Positions 1-6,452 of a stretch of 16,368 nt of DNA are shown here, one piece after another. A program made the position numbers and the translations under genes. Within the stretch, counting starts at the first letter, position 1, and each line of letters begins with the position of its first letter. Location: assembly GCA_964541895.1 (NCBI GenBank), contig CAZISM010000116.1:1-16368 (forward strand), given 5' to 3'. Origin of the DNA: CAZISM01 sp964541895 (GTDB taxonomy: Bacteria; Zhuqueibacterota; Zhuqueibacteria; Residuimicrobiales; Residuimicrobiaceae). The notes beneath the pieces are model-generated. The model had not been told where the DNA came from and searched no databases. It was given only the letters and a program-made list of their open reading frames with translations.

Positions 1-1
1 C

Positions 2-421
2 GAAGTGGATCTGGATTTCAACGTCAACGTCAACACCCATTCCGACGGCTGGCTGCTGCACGGCATCGGCGGCTTTACCGACGCCGCCGACGCCCACGTC
101 ACCATGATCACCGCCCCTCTGGTGCGTAACCGCGTACCCATTATTCTCGACCGGGTTACAACGGTAACGGCGCCGGGCGAAATGATCGACGTCATTGTCA
201 CCGAACGGGGCATTGCCGTTAATCCGCGGCGCCAGGACCTGCTGGACCGGCTCAAGGGCAGCGCCCTGCCGCTGAAAACCATAAAAGAGCTGCATGACCT
301 GGCCTTGCGCATGACCGGCGAGCCGGAAAAACCGGTGTTCGGCGATCGTATTGTAGCCCTGATCGAGTTCCGCGACGGTACCATTATCGATAGCGTTCGC
401 CAGCTGCTGCCAAGGGCGTAG
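2..421 (+). CDS. citF: Citrate lyase alpha subunit (citrate:acetyl-ACP transferase), C-terminal fragment
   Basis: This is the 3' end of a gene that begins before the window. About 139 residues are readable in a frame open from the first bases, ending at TAG 419-421. The protein reads EVDLDFNVNVNTHSDG, then GGFTDAADAH, TAPLVRNRVPIILD and the late motif VIVTERGIAVNPRR. I recognise these as the conserved C-terminal part of CitF, a coenzyme A-transferase-fold subunit. In the citrate lyase complex CitF swaps the acetyl group on the acyl carrier protein CitD for citrate, and CitE then splits citryl-ACP into oxaloacetate and acetyl-ACP. The rest of citF, and any citD, citE, citX or citG partners, would lie upstream and cannot be seen. 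An internal GTG at position 5 is not a real start, because the conserved protein continues through it. The family call is firm; the physiological direction (citrate fermentation or other) cannot be judged here. Confidence 0.9.
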   Translation, partial: EVDLDFNVNVNTHSDGWLLHGIGGFTDAADAHVTMITAPLVRNRVPIILDRVTTVTAPGEMIDVIVTERGIAVNPRRQDLLDRLKGSALPLKTIKELHDLALRMTGEPEKPVFGDRIVALIEFRDGTIIDSVRQLLPRA

Positions 422-422
422 C

Positions 423-464
423 CAGGCCCCGGATTGCACCCGTCGGCCTGACAGGGCACCTTTT
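423..464 (+). terminator. Possible weak terminator after citF
   Basis: A 6-bp inverted repeat, CAGGCC at 423-428 and GGCCTG at 445-450, can be extended by an inner CGG/CCG pairing. It starts 2 bp after the citF stop, and a short run of four T lies 10 bases further on at 461-464. The distance between stem and T-run makes it a poor intrinsic terminator. It is the only candidate between citF and the secD promoter. Confidence 0.3.
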
Positions 465-468
465 ATAA

Positions 469-497
469 TTGACTTTTACTATAAAAAAAACTATATT
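469..497 (+). promoter_or_regulatory. Sigma-70-type promoter for secD
   Basis: TTGACT (469-474) and TATATT (492-497) are separated by exactly 17 bp in an A/T-rich stretch. Each box differs from consensus at one position. Transcription would begin near 504, giving a leader of about 40 bases before the secD ATG. Its position after citF suggests that secD starts its own transcription unit. Confidence 0.65.
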
Positions 498-546
498 TAC
501 AAGCTTTTGACCATTTGTTCATATATCGCCAGGAGGTACTTATTCC

Positions 547-2601
547 ATGCAGCGCAAAATATTGTTCAAAACTTTGTTCGTTCTCGCCTTTGTCATCGCT
601 GCTCTCTATTCGCTCTATCCGACCTTTCAGCTGAGCGGCCTGCAAAAGCAGGAAAAGCAACTGATTACGCAAATAAAAGATCTTTCCGGGCTCTCTGCAC
701 TTGACATCGACGCGGCTCTGGCCAACGGCGATCTGGAAAGCCAGATCCGCATGGCCAGCCAGGCCACGGATAAACCCAAAGCCCTGACTCTGGCCGATCA
801 ACTGATCCGGCTGAACACTCAGATCGCTACGGTGGAAGGCAAGGCTATCCGCCGCGGCCTGGATCTCCAGGGTGGTACGTACATGGTGTACGAAGTCGAT
901 CTGAGAAAATTCCTCGATGAAGTGGCAAAAAACAAGGATGCCCGGCTGGACGATATTCTCAAAGCCACCCAGAAAGATTATGAAGCGGGCAACGATTTTT
1001 TTGCCTCGCTGCAGAACAATTTCGCCAGCAGAAACGTCAAGCTGAATCGCTACTTCGGCCGTCGCGGACAACCCGATGATGAAATTCTGAAAGAACTGAA
1101 CGCACAATCCGAGGATGCCGTCAATCGCACTCTTGAGGTGCTGCGTAACCGTGTCGACCAGTTTGGCGTCTCCGAACCGACCATACAGAAACAGGGCACT
1201 CAGCGCATCATTATCGAACTGCCCGGCATTCAGAATATTCAACGCGCGAAAAAGGTCATCGGCACCACCGCGCTGCTGGAATTCAAACTGGTCAAAGAAG
1301 CGGATGTCATCTGGTCCGTGCTCAACGACCTCGACAAGGTGCTGCGCACGAAACGACAGGGTCTGGCGCAAGAACTGCAAACGACGCCGGCCAAAGACAC
1401 CTCCAAGGTGGCCGACGGCCAACAGGCCCAGGACAAACAGGTCAACATCAACGAACTGTTTGGTGATAAAAAGAGCGAAGGCGAAACCCCAGCGGCGGAC
1501 ACCTCTGTGGTCGTCGACAAAGCGACGTTTGACGAAAAACCCTTTACCTCCCTGCTGCGCGGCATGGGTGGCCGTTACAGTGAAGCGATTGCCGTTCCGG
1601 TTCAGAACATCGCCGCCGTACAACGGATCCTGCAGATGCCCGAAGTCCAGGCCGCTATTCCCAACGATGTGCAGTTCCTCTTCTCCAACCGCAATTTCAC
1701 CACACCGGAGATGACCTTCCAGCAGCTCTACCTGGTCAAAAAAGAGGCCGAATTGCTGGGTTCCATGCTCACCAGCGCCGAAGTACAGATCGGCGGCGGC
1801 ATGAACGACCTCTCCGCCGGCGGGGCTGAAGTCAATATGGTGTTGAACAGCGAAGGTTCTAAAATATTCGCCAAGACCACCGGCATGAACGTCGGCAAAC
1901 AGCTGGCCATCGTCCTCGACAGCCGCGTGGCCTCGGCGCCCAATATTAAAGAAAAAATTCCCAACGGCAGCGCCCGCATCGACGGGATCGGCAATATGGA
2001 TGAAGCCAAAGATCTGGCCCTGGTGCTGCGCGCCGGCGCGTTGCCCGCTCCGGTGCACGTGCTGACCGAAAACACGGTGGGACCGTCCCTGGGACAGGAT
2101 TCCATCAACGCCGGCACCAAATCCGCGATGATCGGCTTGCTGCTGGTTATGATATTTGTTGTCGTCTACTATAGCGCCGTCGGCATGATCGCCAATTTCG
2201 CCCTGATCCTGAACGGGCTGTTCGTACTGGCTATTATGGCAGGCTTTCACTTTACGTTGACCTTGCCTGGTATTGCGGGCTTTATCCTGTCCGTGGCCAT
2301 GGCCATCGACTCCAACGTGCTCATCAATGAGCGTATCCGCGAAGAGTTGCGCAACGGCAAAACCGTGCGGGCGGCCATCGAAACCGGCTATGATCGCGCC
2401 TTTGTCACCATTCTGGACTCTAACATCACGACGCTGATCACCGGTGTCGTGCTCTACATGTTCGGTACCGGTTCGGTGCGCGGTTTCGCCGTCACGTTGT
2501 GTATCGGTATCCTGGTGTCCATGTTCACCGCCATCTTTGTCACCCGGCTGGTACTGGATTTTACCACCACCCGCTTTGCCATTAAAAAGCTCAGTATCTA
2601 A
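547..2601 (+). CDS. secD: Protein translocase subunit SecD
   Basis: SecD is an inner-membrane subunit that, with SecF, uses the proton gradient to help pull proteins through SecYEG after SecA has driven them in. The 684-residue product has one N-terminal membrane segment (about residues 5-25), the conserved GLDLQGGTYMVYEVD motif near residue 104, a large periplasmic region, and a cluster of five membrane segments from about residue 525 to the end. The signature LPGIAGF...AMAIDSNVLINERIREEL is intact; its Asp588 matches the conserved membrane Asp needed for proton coupling. The protein is longer than the roughly 615 residues of E. coli SecD, mainly because of a charged, low-complexity stretch at about residues 280-330. 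The ATG is well placed behind AGGAGG (531-536). It is followed after 40 bp by secF, so the two are probably co-transcribed. Confidence 0.96.
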   Translation: MQRKILFKTLFVLAFVIAALYSLYPTFQLSGLQKQEKQLITQIKDLSGLSALDIDAALANGDLESQIRMASQATDKPKALTLADQLIRLNTQIATVEGKAIRRGLDLQGGTYMVYEVDLRKFLDEVAKNKDARLDDILKATQKDYEAGNDFFASLQNNFASRNVKLNRYFGRRGQPDDEILKELNAQSEDAVNRTLEVLRNRVDQFGVSEPTIQKQGTQRIIIELPGIQNIQRAKKVIGTTALLEFKLVKEADVIWSVLNDLDKVLRTKRQGLAQELQTTPAKDTSKVADGQQAQDKQVNINELFGDKKSEGETPAADTSVVVDKATFDEKPFTSLLRGMGGRYSEAIAVPVQNIAAVQRILQMPEVQAAIPNDVQFLFSNRNFTTPEMTFQQLYLVKKEAELLGSMLTSAEVQIGGGMNDLSAGGAEVNMVLNSEGSKIFAKTTGMNVGKQLAIVLDSRVASAPNIKEKIPNGSARIDGIGNMDEAKDLALVLRAGALPAPVHVLTENTVGPSLGQDSINAGTKSAMIGLLLVMIFVVVYYSAVGMIANFALILNGLFVLAIMAGFHFTLTLPGIAGFILSVAMAIDSNVLINERIREELRNGKTVRAAIETGYDRAFVTILDSNITTLITGVVLYMFGTGSVRGFAVTLCIGILVSMFTAIFVTRLVLDFTTTRFAIKKLSI

Positions 2602-2641
2602 TTGAACGCGTCCAAGGCGTCTGACAGTAAAGGAACGTACC

Positions 2642-3568
2642 ATGGAATTTTTTCGAAAAACCAACATTGATTTTATCGGCTTTCGCAAATACACCTATAT
2701 GTTTTCCATCGCCGCCACTGTGATCAGTCTGTTCTGGCTGTTTGCGATCGGCATGAATTACGGCATCGACTTTACCGGCGGCACTTCGCAGGAACTGAAA
2801 TTCGCCAATCCCGTTTCGGTCGGCGATATCCGCAACAGCATCAGTGAGCTCGGATTTGGCGACGCCGAAATCAAACAGGTGGGCGCAGCAGAAGCCAACA
2901 CCTACATGATCCGCGTCGGCCTTAAGGAAGAGGGCGTGCAGGTTGCCGACCTCGTCCAGGCTGAATTGAGCAAGGATTTTCCCGGCAACAGCTACGAGAT
3001 TCTGTCCGTTACCCAGATCGGACCTAAAATCGGCGGCGAACTCCGTCGTGCCGCCCTCATGTCCATTCTCGTGGCTTTGGTGGGATTACTCATCTATATC
3101 GGCGTTCGCTTTGATGCCAAATTTGCCGTCGGCGGTGTCATCGCCACCTTTCACGATGTCGTGTTCGTCCTCGGCATTTTTGCCATCCTGGGACTGGAAA
3201 TGTCGTTGACTGTGCTGGCGGCCATTTTAACCATCGTCGGTTATTCCATTAACGACACCATCGTGGTCTATGACCGCATCCGCGAAAACCTGAAAATTCA
3301 TCGCCGCGACGATCTGCGCACCATCATGAACCTCAGCATGAACCAGACCCTGAGCCGCACCCTGTTGACCGGTGTCTCCACCCTGGTTGTGCTCATCGTG
3401 CTCTATTTCATGGGCGGCGAAGTGATTCACGACTTTGCCCTTACGCTTTTCATCGGCACCATCATCGGAACCTATTCGTCCATCTATGTGGCCTCGGCCA
3501 TCGTGTTGGACTGGAACATCTATCTGGAAAATCGCAAACGCAAAAAGACCGCTACCCGTACTGCGTAA
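2642..3568 (+). CDS. secF: Protein translocase subunit SecF
   Basis: SecF pairs with SecD in the membrane as the other half of this RND-like secretion motor. The 308-residue product is typical in length. It has a first membrane segment at about residues 18-38, then the signature GMNYGIDFTGGT (Asp43), a periplasmic domain to about residue 130, and five further membrane segments. The second signature, GYSINDTIVVYDRIREN, contains Asn204-Asp205, matching the polar membrane residues conserved in the family. A purine-rich site, AAAGGAA, lies about 7 bases before the ATG. A basic tail (NRKRKK) ends the protein, as expected for a cytoplasmic C-terminus. The stop is only 15 bp before the STAS gene, which suggests a shared transcript. 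Confidence 0.96.
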   Translation: MEFFRKTNIDFIGFRKYTYMFSIAATVISLFWLFAIGMNYGIDFTGGTSQELKFANPVSVGDIRNSISELGFGDAEIKQVGAAEANTYMIRVGLKEEGVQVADLVQAELSKDFPGNSYEILSVTQIGPKIGGELRRAALMSILVALVGLLIYIGVRFDAKFAVGGVIATFHDVVFVLGIFAILGLEMSLTVLAAILTIVGYSINDTIVVYDRIRENLKIHRRDDLRTIMNLSMNQTLSRTLLTGVSTLVVLIVLYFMGGEVIHDFALTLFIGTIIGTYSSIYVASAIVLDWNIYLENRKRKKTATRTA

Positions 3569-3583
3569 TCTAGAGGGTCCGTC

Positions 3584-3922
3584 ATGAAAATCGAACAACA
3601 TGTGCAAAACAGCGTCACGGTTCTGACGCTGGGCGGAAAGATCATCGGCGCAGCCGATGCGGCGTTGTTCAACGACAAAATACATGAACTGGTGGATGGC
3701 GGTCACCTGCGCGTCGTATTGGACCTGGCCAAGGTGCAATGGATCAACAGCTCCGGCATCGGCACTCTCATCAGCGCCATGACCACGCTGCGCAACGCCG
3801 GCGGCCATCTCAAACTGGCGGCTGTGCCGGAAAAGATCAAGAGCATCCTCGCCATCACCAAGCTAACCACGGTCCTGGAAATTGTGCCGACCGTGGAAGC
3901 CGGAGTGGAAAGCTTGACCTGA
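3584..3922 (+). CDS. STAS-domain anti-sigma factor antagonist (SpoIIAA/RsbV-like)
   Basis: This is a 112-residue single-domain protein. It starts with the usual beta strands (VTVLTLGGKIIGAADAALFND), then VVLDLAKVQWINSSGIGTLISA and a C-terminal LKLAAVPEKIKSILAITKLTTVLEI helix region. This is the layout of STAS proteins that bind anti-sigma or switch kinases. Ser56 in the INSSG motif sits where SpoIIAA and RsbV are phosphorylated by their partner kinase. The usual Asp before it is Asn55 here, a common variant. In known systems the unphosphorylated form captures the kinase and frees its target (a sigma factor or other regulator), and a PP2C phosphatase resets it. No kinase, phosphatase or sigma gene lies in this window, so partner and output are unknown. 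It begins 15 bp after secF with AGAGG ahead of its ATG. Confidence 0.88.
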   Translation: MKIEQHVQNSVTVLTLGGKIIGAADAALFNDKIHELVDGGHLRVVLDLAKVQWINSSGIGTLISAMTTLRNAGGHLKLAAVPEKIKSILAITKLTTVLEIVPTVEAGVESLT

Positions 3923-3946
3923 TGTAATTAAAGATAACTTGGCATG

Positions 3947-3986
3947 AAACTCCGGACCGGGTTTTGCGTTCGGAGTTTTCTCTTTT
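3947..3986 (+). terminator. Terminator-like hairpin directly before purA
   Basis: AAACTCCG (3947-3954) pairs perfectly with CGGAGTTT (3971-3978) across a 16-base loop and is followed by TCTCTTTT (3979-3986). It looks like an intrinsic terminator for the secD-secF-STAS transcript. The purA ribosome site AGAGGA begins at 3987, directly after the T-rich tail. Either purA has a promoter overlapping this region, or readthrough of the hairpin sets purA expression. A weak TTGACC (3914-3919) with TAACTT (3935-3940), 15 bp apart, is the best promoter candidate I see. Confidence 0.55.
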
Positions 3987-3996
3987 AGAGGACTAT

Positions 3997-5426
3997 ATGG
4001 CAGCAACTATTATTATCGGCGCCCAGTGGGGCGATGAAGGCAAAGGGAAAATTGTCGATCTGTTGAGTGCAGAGATGGACGTGGTGGCCCGCTACCAGGG
4101 CGGACCCAATGCCGGCCACACCGTGGTGGTGGAAGACGACGAGATCGTTCTGCACCAGATCCCCAGCGGCATTCTCCATCCCCACACGGTGTGCTACATC
4201 GGCAACGGTGTGGTCATCGATCCGGTGGTGCTGATGGAAGAGATCGCTTTTCTGGAAAACAAGGGCATCACCGTCAGCGGCCGCCTCTTTATCAGCCATC
4301 GCGCCCATCTGATCATGCCCTATCACAAGCTGCTGGATGCGTCCCAGGAGCGGCACTACGGCAGCCGCAAGATCGGCACCACCGGCCGCGGCATCGGCCC
4401 GGCCTATGTGGACAAGTACGACCGCTGCGGCATCCGCATCGTCGACTTGTTGGACCGGACCGCGCTGAAAGAAAAACTGCTGACCAACATCGAAAGCAAG
4501 AACAAACTCCTGAAACGCATCTATGATACCGATATCATGGACGCGGATCAGATCGTCAACGACTATATCGAGTTCGACCAGCGCATCGATCCCTATGTCA
4601 AAGACGTATCTGTGCTTATCAACCGTGATATCGACGACGGCAAACGGGTGCTGCTCGAAGGCGCACAGGGCACCATGCTGGATATCGATTTCGGCACCTA
4701 TCCCTACGTTACTTCGTCCAACCCCATCGCCGGCGGCGCCTGCACCGGCCTGGGCGTTGGGCCGACCAAAATCACCCGGGCGCTGGGCATTGCCAAGGCC
4801 TACACCACCCGTGTAGGCATGGGACCCTTCCCGACGGAATTCGATGAGACGTTCGGCGATTATATCCGCCAGTTGGGAGGCGAATACGGTGCCACCACCG
4901 GCCGACCGCGACGCTGCGGCTGGCTCGACATTGTGGTGCTGCGCATGGCCGCCATGCTCAACGGCCTCACCGATCTCGCCATTACCAAACTGGACGTGCT
5001 CGACAAACTGGACGAAATCAAGATCTGCACCGGCTATCGCTACGACGGCCGCACCATGGAGCACTATCCGGCGGACCTGGCCATACAGGAAAAAGTGGAA
5101 CCGATTTATGAAAGCCACCCGGGCTGGAAATGCAGCACCCGCGAAGCACGCACCTTTGCGGATCTGCCGCCGGCGGCACAGAAATACCTGCGCCGCATCG
5201 AAGAGCTCTGCCAGGTGCCGCTGTCCATTATTTCCGTCGGTTCGCAGCGGAAGCAGACGATTATNNNNNNNNNNNNNNNNNNNNNNNNNNNNNNNNNNNN
5301 NNNNNNNNNNNNNNNNNNNNNNNNNNNNNNNNNNNNNNNNNNNNNNNNNNNNNNNNNNNNNNNNGCCAGGTGCCGCTGTCCATTATTTCCGTCGGTTCGC
5401 AGCGGAAGCAGACGATTATGCTGTAA
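3997..5426 (+). CDS. purA: Adenylosuccinate synthetase (interrupted here by an assembly gap)
   Basis: PurA joins IMP and aspartate using GTP to make adenylosuccinate, the first committed step to AMP, in the cytosol. The start is the ATG at 3997 behind AGAGGA, giving MAATIIIGAQWGDEGKGKIVD with the nucleotide-binding loop at once and catalytic Asp13. His41 in NAGHTV matches the second catalytic residue. Further family motifs follow: GSRKIGTTGRGIGPAYVDK, LLEGAQGTMLDIDFGTYPYVTSSNP, TRVGMGPFPTE, TTGRPRRCGWLD and TKLDVLD. The reading frame is broken at 5265-5364 by 100 Ns flanked by the same 55 bases on both sides. Removing the Ns and one copy (155 bp) restores a continuous frame ending VGSQRKQTIML and TAA 5424-5426, a protein of 424 residues, which is normal for PurA. 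The gene is therefore intact in the organism. Confidence 0.95.
5210..5264 (+). repeat. 55-bp end overlap, left copy (assembly artefact)
   Basis: These 55 bases inside purA are identical to 5365-5419 on the other side of the N run. The match starts with the base at 5210 and ends at the last base before the Ns. This fits two contig ends sharing a k-mer-length overlap that a scaffolder left unmerged, rather than a biological repeat. Confidence 0.95.
5265..5364. other. Scaffold gap of 100 Ns within purA
   Basis: The run is exactly 100 unknown bases, a typical scaffold placeholder. The flanking sequences overlap and the PurA frame closes when they are merged, so the true gap length is most likely minus 55 bp and no sequence is missing. 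Confidence 0.97.
5365..5419 (+). repeat. 55-bp end overlap, right copy (assembly artefact)
   Basis: This is the second copy of the bases at 5210-5264. The authentic last seven bases of purA, GCTGTAA, follow it directly at 5420-5426. Confidence 0.95.
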
Positions 5427-5483
5427 AACGTTTTTTCCCGGGGGCGTTGCTACGAAATGTATTTCAGGTTTTGTAAAAGGGAT

Positions 5484-5527
5484 AAAAGCGGTCATCAACT
5501 ATTGGGTCCTGGAGTTGCCGCGCTTTT
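5484..5527 (+). terminator. Two-part hairpin after purA, possible terminator
   Basis: AAAAGCG (5484-5490) pairs with CGCTTTT (5521-5527), and inside it CAACT (5496-5500) pairs with AGTTG (5513-5517), with a small internal loop between them. The 3' arm itself ends in four T. It lies 58 bp after the purA stop and 68 bp before the next start, so it may end the purA transcript or form leader structure for the next gene. The T-tail is short, so termination is uncertain. Confidence 0.4.
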
Positions 5528-5594
5528 GCGATAACTGTGGGTATCCATGATATTTTTATGATCAACTATTCACTCTATCCTTGCGGAGGTCGAT

Positions 5595-6446
5595 ATGCGT
5601 ACCATCGCTCTGTACGGGATGGGATGGCTGTTGGGGATCATGCCTGCTCTCTGTTTCTCGCAAGGCCCGCTTTACATCAACGAACTCTATTACGATACCG
5701 ACAAAAAAAGCCAGGAGTGGATTGAACTCTACAATCCTTCCCAGCGCTCTGTCGATTTGAACAAGTGGTCGATTCGCGACAGCCGTAAAAAAGTGGTGTT
5801 GTGTACGTACTCGCAGCTGTTGCCGGCAAATTCGTATATCGTGCTGACCAGCATAAAGATGCCGGACAGCGTGCGCCAGATCGTCAACAGCTCGCTGCCG
5901 GAATGGAACAACAGCGGCGACGATGTGGTGCTGTACGATGCGGACGGCCGTATCAGCGACAGTCTCGCCTATAGCAGCGACTGGGGCGGACACCGTTTTA
6001 TCTCCCTGGAGCGGCTCAGTTGGGAGCAGCCTTCCAACGATCCTGACAACTGGGCCGCCTGCATCGACCCGGGCGGACACACGGCCGGACGACGCAACAG
6101 CGTGCATGCGCCTGAATCCACAGCAAAAATTTCTCTGTCCATCTCTCCTTCACCCTTTTCACCGGATCAGGATGGCTTTGAAGATCAGACCGTCGTCACC
6201 TACGCGCTGCCCATGACCCACGCCATCATCCACATTAAAATTTATGACGCTATGGGACGGCTGGTGCGCTATCTCTGCAACACGGAATCGTCCGGACCGC
6301 AAGGGAGCAAAATGTGGGACGGTACCGCTGACAACGGCCAGCACTGCCGCATGGGAGTCTATGTCATCTATATGCAGGCGATCGATGAAATGGCAGGACG
6401 CGTCGAACAGGCTAAGGGGGTGTGCGTGCTGGCGGAACGGTTGTAA
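5595..6446 (+). CDS. Secreted lamin-tail-domain protein with FlgD/gliding-type Ig-like C-terminus
   Basis: This 283-residue protein has a hydrophobic N-terminal signal of about 22 residues ending near CFSQG, so it should leave the cytoplasm. Residues about 25-130 (LYINELYYDTDKKSQEWIELYN, then VDLNKWSIRD, NSYIVLT, SGDDVVLYDADG and SLERL) match the lamin-tail (LTD) fold, an Ig-like domain common in bacterial surface and extracellular proteins. Residues about 153-283 start with SPSPFSPDQDGFED and contain IKIYDAMGRLVR...WDGTADNGQHCRMGVYVIYMQA, the pattern of FlgD-like or gliding-type C-terminal Ig modules. In FCB-group bacteria such ends are frequent on exported proteins and may act in surface attachment or sorting. 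There is no catalytic domain, so the role is probably structural or adhesive, but that is inference. Start choice: GGAGG (5584-5588) lies 6 bases before the ATG. It ends 6 bp from the stop of the opposite-strand photolyase. Confidence 0.8.
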   Translation: MRTIALYGMGWLLGIMPALCFSQGPLYINELYYDTDKKSQEWIELYNPSQRSVDLNKWSIRDSRKKVVLCTYSQLLPANSYIVLTSIKMPDSVRQIVNSSLPEWNNSGDDVVLYDADGRISDSLAYSSDWGGHRFISLERLSWEQPSNDPDNWAACIDPGGHTAGRRNSVHAPESTAKISLSISPSPFSPDQDGFEDQTVVTYALPMTHAIIHIKIYDAMGRLVRYLCNTESSGPQGSKMWDGTADNGQHCRMGVYVIYMQAIDEMAGRVEQAKGVCVLAERL

Positions 6447-6452
6447 ACGCGA

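Noticed and set aside
463..2694. Minus-strand open frame of 743 codons opposite secD and the start of secF
   Set aside because: It is the antisense of a firmly identified gene, is rich in His, Gln and Gly with no recognisable domain, has no ribosome site, and owes its length to the codon bias of secD.
3985..5118. Minus-strand open frame of 377 codons opposite purA
   Set aside because: Its low-complexity Ala/Val/His/Asp composition is typical of antisense translation, and no domain is seen. purA on the other strand is certain.
5210..5419. Direct repeat interpreted as a biological duplication or insertion site
   Set aside because: The copies flank a run of exactly 100 Ns, are identical to the last base, and merging them restores a normal PurA. 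This is the signature of an assembly overlap.
3964..5550. Plus-strand open frame running through the Ns into a false C-terminal tail
   Set aside because: The upstream extension before 3997 has no family support, and the tail after the Ns is a frame error produced by the 100-N gap plus the 55-bp duplication.
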